Below, piece after piece: positions 48,174 through 57,238 of a stretch of DNA of 64,000 nucleotides. The notes below the pieces were generated by a model, which was not told the DNA's origin, did no database searches, and saw only the letters and a list, made by a program, of their open reading frames with translations. A program made the position numbers and the translations under genes. Origin of the DNA: CAWUEZ02 sp963921355 (GTDB taxonomy: Bacteria > Pseudomonadota > Alphaproteobacteria > Thalassobaculales > Thalassobaculaceae); assembly GCA_963921355.3 (NCBI GenBank), contig OZ001190.1, forward strand, positions 4,526,001 to 4,590,000, given 5' to 3'. Each line of letters starts with the position of its first letter. Within the stretch, counting starts at the first letter, position 1.

Positions 48174-49085
48174 TCATTCGCCAGCCGCCGGCGGCATCAC
48201 CTCGTCCAGGGTGCGACCCGCACCGACGACCCGGGTCTGGCGCATCCGGCGGCGGTAGGCGTCGGCGTCGTAGCCGGCGCCCCGGTGCAGCAGACAGCGG
48301 TTATCCCAGATCACCAGATCGCCGGCCGCCCAGCGGTGGCTGTAGACCGAGTCCGGCCGCGTCGCCTCGGCCATCAGGCCCTCGATCAGCGTCCGGCTGT
48401 CGGTGTCGCTCCAACCCTCGACCGATCGGGCGTGGGAGCCGAGATACAGGTTGCGCGCACCGGTGCGGGTATTGGCCCGCACGAACCGCTGGCGCACCGG
48501 CGGCAGCGAGGCGGCATGGGACGGATCCACGGGCGCCACCTTGGAGCGAGAGTAGACATAGTCGTGGATCACCACCAGCGGATCGATCCGGGCTCTGGTC
48601 TCCGCCGGCAACCGGTCGTAGGCGGCACGGGCGCTGATGAACTCGGTCTCGCCGCCGGCCGCCGGCACCTCATGGGCTGACATGATGGAGACGTAGGTCG
48701 GCACCGGGCGGAACGAGGAATCCGAGTGCCACATGTTGTTGCCGGTCTGGAACACCGTGCGCTGGTGGCTGTTGCCGAGCCGGGTACCGTCGTCCAGCAC
48801 TTTGCCGATGGTGTGGAACGGATCGACCTTTCCGGTGCGCCCGAGGGTAACGTGGTTGGCCTCCGGCTCGCCCAGCGCCTCGGTCAGCGCGAGCTGCGCC
48901 CGGTCGTCCAGGTGCTGGTCCGGGAAGTGGAGCAACGAGAACGTATCGATTGCCGCCCGCAGCGCCTCGACCTGATCGTCGTCCAACGGCGCATTCAGGT
49001 CGATGCCGGTGATCCGGGCACCGAACTCGGGATGCAGCGGCTCGACACGCCAGGACGCCGGCAATGATGTCGACGGAACCGTCAT
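48174..49085 (-). CDS. TauD/TfdA-family Fe(II)/2-oxoglutarate dioxygenase
   Basis: 303 residues. Iron ligands His120 and Asp122 in MWHSDSSF and distal His267 in CLLHRGAGYD; the 2-oxoglutarate-binding Arg lies near residues 279-285 (RRRMRQTRV). Relatives oxidise taurine, 2,4-D or alkyl sulfates. GARITGIDLNAPLDDDQ at the N-terminus is typical. Substrate cannot be assigned from sequence; the nearest genes give no pathway. Confidence 0.88.
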   Translation of the reverse strand: MTVPSTSLPASWRVEPLHPEFGARITGIDLNAPLDDDQVEALRAAIDTFSLLHFPDQHLDDRAQLALTEALGEPEANHVTLGRTGKVDPFHTIGKVLDDGTRLGNSHQRTVFQTGNNMWHSDSSFRPVPTYVSIMSAHEVPAAGGETEFISARAAYDRLPAETRARIDPLVVIHDYVYSRSKVAPVDPSHAASLPPVRQRFVRANTRTGARNLYLGSHARSVEGWSDTDSRTLIEGLMAEATRPDSVYSHRWAAGDLVIWDNRCLLHRGAGYDADAYRRRMRQTRVVGAGRTLDEVMPPAAGE

Positions 49086-49132
49086 GACCTCAGCTTGCGG
49101 GACCCCGCGCCGGGGTTCAAGGTTCAGGCGGC

Positions 49133-50353
49133 CTAACCGGCTTCGGAAGCACCGGACAAGCCGAAGACCCGCATAAAGGACGCGGTGATGGCGTCCACGA
49201 CATGGTCCTGAACATGTCGGGAGTCGATATGGTCGCCATGGAAGAACGGTTGCCGGCTATGGGCGCCGAGCCATTTGACCACCTCGAAGCTCGGCCAGTA
49301 GAGGACATCCGGAACCTCGGAAACGGCTCGGAGCACCCCGCTTCGCAGGTTCATCTTCGAGTCGATATCGTCCAGAATTACTTTCGGCTGGCTTGATCCG
49401 GACCATGTCAGAGGGACCGGACTCACGCTGAACACGATCCTGGCGTCCGACATCTTCCGGATGTTCTCCACGATCGAGAGCGCAATTCGATGGTTCTCGT
49501 CCGCACTGAGAATGTCCGGCTTCAAGTGGCCTTTGCGGTATCCGCTGAACGGGTTGTCGCCCAGGTAAATCTGACCGTCAGGGTCACGGAAAACCAGGGA
49601 TACCCCAAGGGTTACGATGATGTGTGACGACTCTCGCAGATTCTCCGGGACCGTCTGGAAACTGGCATACGCGTCGTCATCGAGGTTGCCCTGACCATCC
49701 GACCGCTCGCCGGCGCAATACCGGAAGATGGACTCGATATAGGCGCTGTTGTTCAGCCTTTCCTCGATATTGACCGTGAAGCCTAGCACGCCTTTGTTTT
49801 CCAGGCTTCTCCCGATATTCACCGCGAAACAGGAACCGATCGACAGGAAGCGGTTTTGCCCATCCGCAGCGCCCGCCACGCTGTTCGTGCCGTTGATTTC
49901 CTGAAACATCCCCGTGCAGAACTGATCGATCAGCGCGCCGTCGATCGCGATGTCGACCGGCCATCGGTTTGACGTCTTGCTGTCCTCTACGCGATCGGTC
50001 AGAGACGAATTCACCTCCACAAACCGCTTGGGATGTGCGCGATAGAACTCCTGCTGCAGGCGCTCGGGCAGGCGGCCGATGACGCTGGGATTGTGCGACG
50101 CCAGGTACTTGCAGAACTCGTTGAACTGGCTTCTCAGGCCCAGATTATCGAGGCACACCAGCGTGAAGATCGCCAGGTCGGGCGACCGATCCCGATAATA
50201 TGCTTCCTGGGCGATCGCTGCCGCGCGAAAGGCGTCTCCGGCATCCAGCGCCTGGTTGTAGTGATCTCGGAACTGGCGGCCTTTGGTATCAGGGGCACCA
50301 TCGGTTCGTATTCGCAGAAAAGTCCCTTTTTCCACTGAGATTCGATCCTTCAA
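49133..50353 (-). CDS. GSCFA/SGNH-type hydrolase-domain protein
   Basis: 406 residues from TTG 50353. After a 110-residue helical N-terminus, the GSCFA motif appears in NRFLSIGSCFAVNIGRSLE, followed by VTLGVSLVFRDPDGQIYLGDNPFSGY and a C-terminal FFHGDHIDSRHVQDHVV with the Asp-x-x-His-like catalytic part. SGNH relatives hydrolyse esters or carbohydrate acyl groups. It lies 16 bases after the broken kinase gene and could share its transcript. Confidence 0.7.
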   Translation of the reverse strand: MKDRISVEKGTFLRIRTDGAPDTKGRQFRDHYNQALDAGDAFRAAAIAQEAYYRDRSPDLAIFTLVCLDNLGLRSQFNEFCKYLASHNPSVIGRLPERLQQEFYRAHPKRFVEVNSSLTDRVEDSKTSNRWPVDIAIDGALIDQFCTGMFQEINGTNSVAGAADGQNRFLSIGSCFAVNIGRSLENKGVLGFTVNIEERLNNSAYIESIFRYCAGERSDGQGNLDDDAYASFQTVPENLRESSHIIVTLGVSLVFRDPDGQIYLGDNPFSGYRKGHLKPDILSADENHRIALSIVENIRKMSDARIVFSVSPVPLTWSGSSQPKVILDDIDSKMNLRSGVLRAVSEVPDVLYWPSFEVVKWLGAHSRQPFFHGDHIDSRHVQDHVVDAITASFMRVFGLSGASEAG

Positions 50354-50369
50354 GGCAGTCAGAACGCTC

Positions 50370-51955
50370 TCACGCCGCTATCGAGCGGACCCGGTCGGAG
50401 CCGAAGGTGACCCGGACCCGCGTGCCCTTGCCGACTTCGCTGTCGAGATTGATTTCCGCTTCGTGCAGGTCGCACAGGACCTTCACCAGATGCAGGCCGA
50501 GGCCCGCCCCTTCGGCCTTGGCGATCGCCGGATTGCGGGCCCGGGTGAACGGCTCCCAGATCCCTTTCAGATCTTCGGGCGGGATGCCGGCACCGGTATC
50601 GTCGACGTCGACGGCCAGGCCGCCATCATCCGTGGTCGCCAACCGCAGGTCGACGCGGCCGCCACGGTCCGTGAACTTCAGCGCGTTGGCCGCGAGGTTG
50701 GTCAGAATCTGGCGGACCGATTTCGCATCGGCATAGAGGGCGGGCACGTCCTCGGGCATCTCGAAGCCGACGGCGACCCCCTTGCGGTCGGCCTCCACCG
50801 ACAACACCGTGCGGACCGTCGCCAGTTCGCGCGCCACGTCGACCCAGGACTCGTTTATCTCGAACCCGCCGCTCTCGATTTTCGACAGATCCAGCAGATC
50901 GTTCACCAGGGCGAGCAGGTGCTGGCCGCTCTCATGGATGATCTCGGCGTACTCCTGCTCCCGGGTCTTCTCTCCATCGGGCCGGTGCTGAAGCTTCAGG
51001 ATCTGCGAGAATCCGACGATCGCCGTCAGCGGAGTCCGGATCTCTTGGCTGACCCGGGCCAGGAACGCGGTCTTGGACCGGGTCGCATGTTCGGCGCGCT
51101 GCAGGGCCGAGCGCACCTGCTGGTCGCCGTCGACCAGCCTGGCATTGGCCTCGGCCAGTTCCTGGGCGCGCTGGTACACAACGCCTTGGGTCATCGTGAC
51201 ACGCCGCACAAAGATGCCGGCCAATGCCAGCACCAAGACCAGTGCAACGGCGGCCGGCAGAGCCAAGTCGCGAAACGCGCCAAGACCCGGCCGCGGCGGG
51301 TCCCACTCGAGGGCGGCGATCGCCGAGCCGTCCGAGCGAAACAAGGTCAGGGCATGGTCGGCGGCCAAGGCCGATCCGCGACGATCCGTGCATTCATGAG
51401 CTGGTACTGGCTTTCGACCCCAGCCAGCCACGCGTCATCCAGCAATCTCAGGAAAATCAGAACCGGGCGTGGCGCCGGGATCAATTGTTCCCAGGTCGGT
51501 TCCTCCGGCGTGACTGCCGCCAGTCCGGCGACGGCCAGGCCCTGCGGAATATGCACAAGGCAGTAGACGCCATCAGGCTCGACCATCGGCGCCGCCCGGG
51601 CCCGCGACATCGCAAGCGAAAGATCCGCCACGATCGCCGCGTAGTCCTGGGTTGAAAAAGGATCGGCGTTTTCGTCGGACACGGCGAAAAGCACGCTGTC
51701 GTCCCGGTCGACGACGATCGACGCGGCCACGTTCTGGGAATCCGACATGTACTGACCGATATTGTCGTACGCCCAATCGTGATCGACGGTCTCCAGGGTG
51801 TTCTCGATCATCGCGTCCCAGAACGCGTAGTCTTTGGCCCAACCCGATATGTTGTCGGCCTCCGACCGCATGGCCGACATCGCGAGCTTGCTGGCGTTGC
51901 AGGCCGCCGCCTCGTCGATCCGTACGACGGCGAGCCAGATGGCGCCGGCCGCCAC
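50370..51955 (-). pseudogene. CHASE4 sensor histidine kinase, frameshifted and lacking the phospho-acceptor His
   Basis: The N-terminal part (51955 to about 51370) has a transmembrane start and a CHASE4 sensor (WAKDYAFWDAMIENTLETVDHDW). The frame then shifts near 51365-51380; in the next frame the protein continues smoothly to a second membrane helix (LPAAVALVLVLALAGIFV) and a kinase core with N-box LTNLAANALKF, G1 DTGAGIP and G2 GAGLGL. The dimerisation helix reads RVSQEIRTPL where the family has SHELRTP, so His is Gln. Upstream, the hydrophobic reading continues to a TAG at 51999-52001. A kinase output is improbable. Confidence 0.75.
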
Positions 51956-52165
51956 GACCAGGACGACAGCCGCCAGCGCTGCAACCGGAAGCAGGGTCTA
52001 GGGCGTCGGCCGCCAGTCGGACGAAGGCCGGTGGCCGTCGTTGATCGTCACCCGTTTAGTCCCGATGATTGCGCCATGATCTAACGCTACCATCGGCGGC
52101 GGTATCGTCAAGAATTCCGGGCCTGTTTCCTGACCGGATCGGGCGCAATTATCCTTGCATTTATA

Positions 52166-52513
52166 ATGCTTTCGGCAGAACCGGGGGCGACGCAGACCCC
52201 GAAAGACTGCGTCACTTTGGACAAGGGCGTTTCACAGGTCGTCTACGAGGGCCGGTACAACATCCTCTGCGTCCGGCCACCGCCCGGCCCCCTCGTCCTG
52301 CGCTGTGCGACGGACGGTGTACGGGGACCGAGCCGCCTCGCCGTCCATCCCTACTCCGTCGACGGGCCCGCACCGACGATCCTGGCGATATCTGAGAACG
52401 GGCCACTGGCGGAGATCACCGGGACCGCCGGCCCGGACGCCCACGTCTTCTTCAGTTACGACGGCCCGTTTCAGCCGCTCAACGACCGCTACCGGCTGAC
52501 CTGTCGCTGGTAG
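52166..52513 (+). CDS. Small exported protein, start uncertain
   Basis: 115 residues from ATG 52166. The residues before it in the same frame (FLTGSGAIILAFIM) look like the core of a signal peptide whose only ATG (52077) is followed two codons later by TAA (52083-52085). So the original gene may have begun at 52077 and lost its start region to a stop. The mature part has four Cys (KDCVTL, NILCVRP, LRCATD, LTCRW) and beta-strand text. No family. It overlaps the end of the convergent exporter gene by 35 bases. Confidence 0.45.
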   Translation: MLSAEPGATQTPKDCVTLDKGVSQVVYEGRYNILCVRPPPGPLVLRCATDGVRGPSRLAVHPYSVDGPAPTILAISENGPLAEITGTAGPDAHVFFSYDGPFQPLNDRYRLTCRW

Positions 52514-53441
52514 GCGGGGTCGTGATCTGAGCACGGGGCGGGGGAGCACGGGGGGGGACGGTGATCAGCACCACCCCGGCAATCACGGCGACAAGGCCGG
52601 CCGCCAAGGTCGACGACACCTGTTCTCCGAGGACCACAACGCCCAGCAGCACCCCGACGCCAGCGCGCAGATAGCTCTGGCTGGCCACGGCGAGCGGCCC
52701 GAGGGTCCGCAGAAGGCGAAAGTAGATCATCAGCGCCAGCGCCGTGCTGAAGGCACCGAGTGCCGCTGTCGCCGCGACCGCGCCCGGGGTCGGCGAGAGG
52801 GTCCAGGGCCGGTCGATGATCAAGGATCCGGGCACAAGGCAGACGCTTGCCCAGATAATGGTTCCGGCCGCCGTCACCGGCGCCGACAGATGGGCAAGAC
52901 GACGCCCGAAAAGGGCCGCGCCGGCATAAAGAACGGCTCCGGCGAGGACCGCGCCCTGTCCGAGCATGTTGCCGCCGATCCCGGCCAACACATCGGCTCC
53001 GACGATCAGCACCACCCCGGCAACCCCGAGCACAGCCCCCAGGAATTTCATGAGTGACCGGGCACCCGCACGGCCTGCCACTGCCGAAGCCAGGAACACG
53101 AAAATCGGCGAGGTCGAATTCAGGACCGCCGCCAGACCGCTGTCGACAAGCTGCTGACCCCAGGCAAGCAGGGTCCAGGAGGCGATACTGTTGAAGACCG
53201 CCTGGACAAACAGCAGGCCCCAGTCGCGCGGATCGGTCGGCAACCGTTCCGCGCGCCACCAAAGCAGCGCCGACAAAAGGAGTGCCGCGATCACGACCCG
53301 CGCGGCAATCAGCGTTGCCGGTGGGATCGTCGAAACGGCGACCTCGATCAGGAGATAGGAGGACCCCCACAGAACGGCCAGGACCCCGAGCAGCGCAAGT
53401 TCCAGCGGCTGCTGCAAATGGCGACACGGTCGGAGCGACAT
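52479..53441 (-). CDS. EamA/DMT-family exporter
   Basis: 320 residues from ATG 53441. Ten hydrophobic helices in two EamA halves: LALLGVLAVLWGSSYLLIEVAV, PATLIAARVVIAALLLSALLWW, IASWTLLAWGQQLV, SGLAAVLNSTSPIFVFLAS, FLGAVLGVAGVVLIVGADVL, then the second half ending LAAGLVAVIAGVVLITV. DMT exporters move metabolites such as amino acids out of the cell. Substrate unknown. The C-terminus is proline-rich and extends beyond the last helix by about 25 residues. Confidence 0.85.
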   Translation of the reverse strand: MSLRPCRHLQQPLELALLGVLAVLWGSSYLLIEVAVSTIPPATLIAARVVIAALLLSALLWWRAERLPTDPRDWGLLFVQAVFNSIASWTLLAWGQQLVDSGLAAVLNSTSPIFVFLASAVAGRAGARSLMKFLGAVLGVAGVVLIVGADVLAGIGGNMLGQGAVLAGAVLYAGAALFGRRLAHLSAPVTAAGTIIWASVCLVPGSLIIDRPWTLSPTPGAVAATAALGAFSTALALMIYFRLLRTLGPLAVASQSYLRAGVGVLLGVVVLGEQVSSTLAAGLVAVIAGVVLITVPPRAPPPRAQITTPPTSDRSAGSGR

Positions 53442-53618
53442 CAGGAGCCTCGGGTTGGTGCATGGCCACCGCATGCTTGTCAGACGTGCCGCGGCGCATG
53501 CTTCGCCCGCGACCGAAGTACCGGCAAAATGCGGGCGCCGACCCGCTCTCCCGCCCCTACCGTGGATGAGGGCAGGTTGCTACGGTCCGGCGACCGAGAG
53601 GAAGCGGAGAGAAACGGG

Positions 53619-55148
53619 ATGAACCAGGCGGCGGTTCTGGCGCAGGTGGCGCGCAGCTTCGGTGATCGGCCTGCCCTGTCCCTCGGCACCGAGGTGCTGA
53701 CGGACTACGCCGGGTTCGCCGCCGCCGTCGCCCGGCGGGCCGGTGGTCTGCGCGACCTCGGGCTGAAAGATGGCGACCGGGTCGCCCTGGTCATGAAGAA
53801 CTGCCCGGAATTCTGGGAATCCCTATACGCGATCTGGCATGCCGGCCTCGCCGCCGTGCCCGTCAATGCCAAGCTGCATGCCAAGGAACACGCCTACATC
53901 CTCGACCATTCCGGCGCCCGTCTGTGCTTCGCGACGCCGGAACTGGCGACCGCCGTCGCCGGCGTGCGCGATGAGGTTCCCGGGCTCGAGCATCTGATCG
54001 CATCCGACGCCGGTGACTACGCCGCGCTCGGCGGCGCCGATGCGATCCCCCCTGCGGAGACCGTGCCGACGGATCTCGCGTGGCTGTTCTACACCTCAGG
54101 CACCACCGGGCGGCCGAAGGGTGCGATGCTGAGCCACCGCAACCTGATCTCGATGACGATGAACTACCTGGCGGATGTCGACACCATCCTGCCGGGCGAC
54201 TGCATCATCCACGCCGCCCCGATGAGCCACGGGTCGGGAATCTACGGTCTGCCCCACGTCGCACGGGCCGCCAACACAGTGATCCCCCTATCCGGCGGTT
54301 TCGACGTCGCCGAAACCCTCGCGCTGATCGAACACTGGCCGGGCTCGACCTTCTTCTTCGCGCCGACCATGGTGACGCGGCTGATCAACGCGCCGAACAT
54401 CGGGAACGCCGACCTGTCCAACCTCAAGACCCTGATCTACGGCGGCGCACCGATGTATCTCGAGGACGTCAAACACGCCCTTGAAGTCCTGGGCCCGAAG
54501 CTGGTGGAGATCTACGGCCAGGGCGAGGCCCCGATGACCATCACCGGCCTGCCCAAGCACGTCTACACCGACACCGACCATCCGCGCTGGGAAGCCAGGA
54601 TCGGCTCCACGGGCTTTCCGCGGACCGACGTCGAAGTGCGGATCGTCGATGAGGCGGGACGGGACGTGCCGACCGGCGAACCCGGCGAGGTGATCTGCCG
54701 GGGCGACGTCGTCATGAGCGGCTACTGGCGCAATCCGGAGGCGACCGAAGCGGCCCTGCGCGACGGCTGGCTGTGGACCGGCGACGTCGGCGCGTTCGAC
54801 GAAGACGGGTTCCTGACGCTCAAGGACCGGTCGAAGGACGTCATCATCTCGGGCGGCACGAACATCTACCCGCGCGAGGTCGAGGAGGTCCTGCTGCGCC
54901 ACCCGGCCGTCCTCGAATGCGCCGTGATCGGCCGTCCCCATGCCGACTGGGGAGAGGAGGTTGTGGCCTTTATTCGAACCCACGGCAACGCCACCGTCGC
55001 ACCGGAGGATCTCGACGCGCTCTGCCTCGACAACATCGCCCGGTTCAAACGGCCGAAGGAGTATGTCTTCCTCGACGATCTGCCGAAGAACAATTACGGC
55101 AAGATCCTGAAGACCGAACTCCGCCGCACCGTCGAGGGCACTGCCTAG
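53619..55148 (+). CDS. Acyl-CoA synthetase (AMP-dependent ligase)
   Basis: 509 residues from ATG 53619, preceded by GGAGAGAAACGGG. Adenylate-forming motifs: FYTSGTTGRPKGAMLSHRNL (A3), VEIYGQGEAPMTI, GYWRNPEATEAALRDGWLWTGDVGAFDEDGFL, and the A10 Lys in KNNYGKILKTEL. It activates a carboxylic acid to acyl-AMP and then the CoA ester. The substrate is not evident: the nearby DDAH and pentapeptide genes give no fatty-acid or aromatic pathway. It is the only adenylate-forming enzyme in the window. Confidence 0.9.
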   Translation: MNQAAVLAQVARSFGDRPALSLGTEVLTDYAGFAAAVARRAGGLRDLGLKDGDRVALVMKNCPEFWESLYAIWHAGLAAVPVNAKLHAKEHAYILDHSGARLCFATPELATAVAGVRDEVPGLEHLIASDAGDYAALGGADAIPPAETVPTDLAWLFYTSGTTGRPKGAMLSHRNLISMTMNYLADVDTILPGDCIIHAAPMSHGSGIYGLPHVARAANTVIPLSGGFDVAETLALIEHWPGSTFFFAPTMVTRLINAPNIGNADLSNLKTLIYGGAPMYLEDVKHALEVLGPKLVEIYGQGEAPMTITGLPKHVYTDTDHPRWEARIGSTGFPRTDVEVRIVDEAGRDVPTGEPGEVICRGDVVMSGYWRNPEATEAALRDGWLWTGDVGAFDEDGFLTLKDRSKDVIISGGTNIYPREVEEVLLRHPAVLECAVIGRPHADWGEEVVAFIRTHGNATVAPEDLDALCLDNIARFKRPKEYVFLDDLPKNNYGKILKTELRRTVEGTA

Positions 55149-55193
55149 ATCTGCTCCAACTCAGAAACTCAGATCGGATCACGAGGTTTCGAC

Positions 55194-56063
55194 ATGACCA
55201 ACGCGGCTTGGGGCTGCGACAGCGACTATGGACTTCTGCGCGCCGTGGCTCTCTGCGCGCCGGCCTTCTTCGGATGGTTCGGCGCGAACGCGGTCGCCCG
55301 CGAGACCCTGCGCAAGGGCGTCGAGTTCGACGCGACGCTGGCGAGCGATCAGCATGCCGCCTTCGTCCAGGCCTTCCAGGATGCCGGGGTGGCGGTCCAC
55401 GGCGTCGGCGATGATCCGGCCCTCAGGTACCAGGTCTTCACGCGCGACCCCGCCGTTGTCACGCCCTGGGGGGTCCTGATCGGCCAGATGTACAGGATCC
55501 AGCGCCGGGGAGAAGTGGCGCACACCGTCCGGTTCCACCAGAGCCTGGATCTGCCGATCTGGAACTGGGTCACCGCCGGCCCGCTGGAAGGCGGTGACGT
55601 TCACCTGCTGCGCCCCGGCGTGGCCGCGATCGGCGTGTCGGGCAACCGTACAAGTCCGGAAGCCGCAGAACAGGTCAAGGAATGGTTCGAGGCGGAAGGG
55701 TGGGAATGCCGCCTGATCCCGATCGCCGAGCACTTTCTGCATCTCGACCTGCTGATCTCGATGGTCAACGAGCACTTGGCCCTGGTCTGTACCGACGTCC
55801 TGGAGCCCGAAATTATCGATTGGCTGCAAGGGCTTGGAATCGAGCCCGTCGCAACCACCTACGCCGAGGCAATGGTGCTGGCGGGCAACTGCCTCTCGCT
55901 CGGCGGCGACCGGGTGATCTCCGCAGCCGAGGCGAAGGACGCCAACGCCAGATTGCGCAGTCTCGGTATAACCGTCTACGATCCACCTCTGTCGATGTTC
56001 ACGCTTGCCGGTGGAGGCCCCCGATGCCTGTCCCAGCCACTGCGGCGCGATCCCGTGGGATGA
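55194..56063 (+). CDS. DDAH/arginine-deiminase family hydrolase
   Basis: 289 residues. Amidinohydrolase signature: FTRDPAVVTPWG near residue 82, PLEGGDVHLLRPG (Glu and Asp that hold the guanidinium), catalytic His in AEHFLHLDLL, and the nucleophile Cys in the C-terminal GGGPRCLSQPL. Family members hydrolyse dimethylarginine or arginine to citrulline. Follows the CoA ligase by 45 bases on the same strand, likely co-transcribed. Which arginine derivative is used cannot be told. Confidence 0.85.
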   Translation: MTNAAWGCDSDYGLLRAVALCAPAFFGWFGANAVARETLRKGVEFDATLASDQHAAFVQAFQDAGVAVHGVGDDPALRYQVFTRDPAVVTPWGVLIGQMYRIQRRGEVAHTVRFHQSLDLPIWNWVTAGPLEGGDVHLLRPGVAAIGVSGNRTSPEAAEQVKEWFEAEGWECRLIPIAEHFLHLDLLISMVNEHLALVCTDVLEPEIIDWLQGLGIEPVATTYAEAMVLAGNCLSLGGDRVISAAEAKDANARLRSLGITVYDPPLSMFTLAGGGPRCLSQPLRRDPVG

Positions 56064-56186
56064 AGACCATGCATTGCGCCAAGCCGGTTAAGGGTTTGTT
56101 GACCGTGATGCGTGTATGTTCCGCTCGCACACGGAGGAGTGTCCGCTTCTCCGGCGCGGCGTTATCCAAGCCATAGAAGTCCGGGG

Positions 56187-57224
56187 ATGCAGACCAGGAA
56201 CCAAAGCATCGATCGCGCGACGTTTTCGGATCTGATCGCTAACCACGAGCGATATCTGAACAATCCGAAGGTCGGGACGCGCATGAAACTGACCGGGATG
56301 GCCCTGAACGGCATCCAGGTCACGGAAGTCGCCCTGCGTAACGCCGGTTTCGCGGGTGCGGTGTTCGAGAACTGTTCTTTCTGGCGGACCGATTTCGAGG
56401 AAGCCGATTTCGAACTGGCGGATATCAGCGTCTGCACGTTCGAAGGGTCGAACCTGAAGAATGCCGGGCTGCGCGGTGTGCGAATGCGCGGCACCAACAT
56501 GCGCCAGGTGAACCTGGCAGGGGCCGATGTCGGCCCGGTGACGCTTGACGACTCCGGCGGCGAAAGGGGCGCCGATCTCGTCGAGGTGGATCTTGAGCGC
56601 TCCAACCTGCGAAAGGCGTTCCTGAAGAACGCGGACATGCGCCGCTCGAACCTGTTCGAATGCAACCTGGAAGGCGCGTCGCTGGAAGGCGCGAAGCTCC
56701 AGGACGCCAACCTGTCCGGCGCCAACCTGAATGGTGCCAACCTCAGGGGCGCAAGCCTCAAGGGCGCTCAACTCCGCAACACCAAGCTGAAGGGCGCTGA
56801 CCTCGAGGGCGTGGATCTCGAAGGGGCCAAGGGCTTCTTCGGCATGGAGCAGTTCGACGACGGCACACAGCAGAAGCTGAACGAACACGTCGAATGGGTC
56901 ATGAGCGAAGGCCGCAAGGGCAACCGCGCCATGTTGAACGGCGGCAAGTTCCCCAACCTGAACATGGCCTATATCGAGCTGACCTGCGCCGACCTGTCCG
57001 GGGCCGACCTGCGCGGCTGCAACCTGACCGGCGCCTACCTGGCGGGCGCTGACCTGCATGGCGCCGATCTCACCGGGGCGACCCTGGATGAGGCCGATCT
57101 ACGGGGCGCGGATCTGACCGGCGCCATTATGCAGGACGTTGATCTGACCTCCGCGCAGACCAGTGAACTGGTCGTGCACTCGAGTTCCGACATCGCCAAG
57201 CTGCAGACCCGCATCGACAGCTAG
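56187..57224 (+). CDS. Pentapeptide-repeat protein
   Basis: 345 residues from ATG 56187. Two blocks of A(D/N)LxG repeats: about residues 85-220 (LVEVDLERSNLRKAFLKNADMRRSNL, SGANLNGANLRGASLKGAQL) and about 262-325 (CADLSGADLRGCNLTGAYLAGADLHG), separated by a helical insert (GMEQFDDGTQQKLNEHVEWVMSEGRKGNR). These build a right-handed square beta helix; some protect DNA gyrase, most have unknown roles. No signal peptide, so it is cytoplasmic. It stands alone. Confidence 0.85.
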   Translation: MQTRNQSIDRATFSDLIANHERYLNNPKVGTRMKLTGMALNGIQVTEVALRNAGFAGAVFENCSFWRTDFEEADFELADISVCTFEGSNLKNAGLRGVRMRGTNMRQVNLAGADVGPVTLDDSGGERGADLVEVDLERSNLRKAFLKNADMRRSNLFECNLEGASLEGAKLQDANLSGANLNGANLRGASLKGAQLRNTKLKGADLEGVDLEGAKGFFGMEQFDDGTQQKLNEHVEWVMSEGRKGNRAMLNGGKFPNLNMAYIELTCADLSGADLRGCNLTGAYLAGADLHGADLTGATLDEADLRGADLTGAIMQDVDLTSAQTSELVVHSSSDIAKLQTRIDS

Positions 57225-57238
57225 AGCAACACGCTGTT

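Noticed and set aside
50370..51955. Annotating two separate genes (CHASE4 protein and kinase).
   Set aside because: The second has no start or ribosome site at the junction and the two frames join into one standard kinase; a frameshift explains it better.
53619..55148. The acyl-CoA synthetase considered as the p-coumaroyl-CoA ligase for the PYP-like protein.
   Set aside because: Sequence is a generic acyl-CoA synthetase, 50 kb away, with no aromatic pathway neighbours; no evidence for this substrate.
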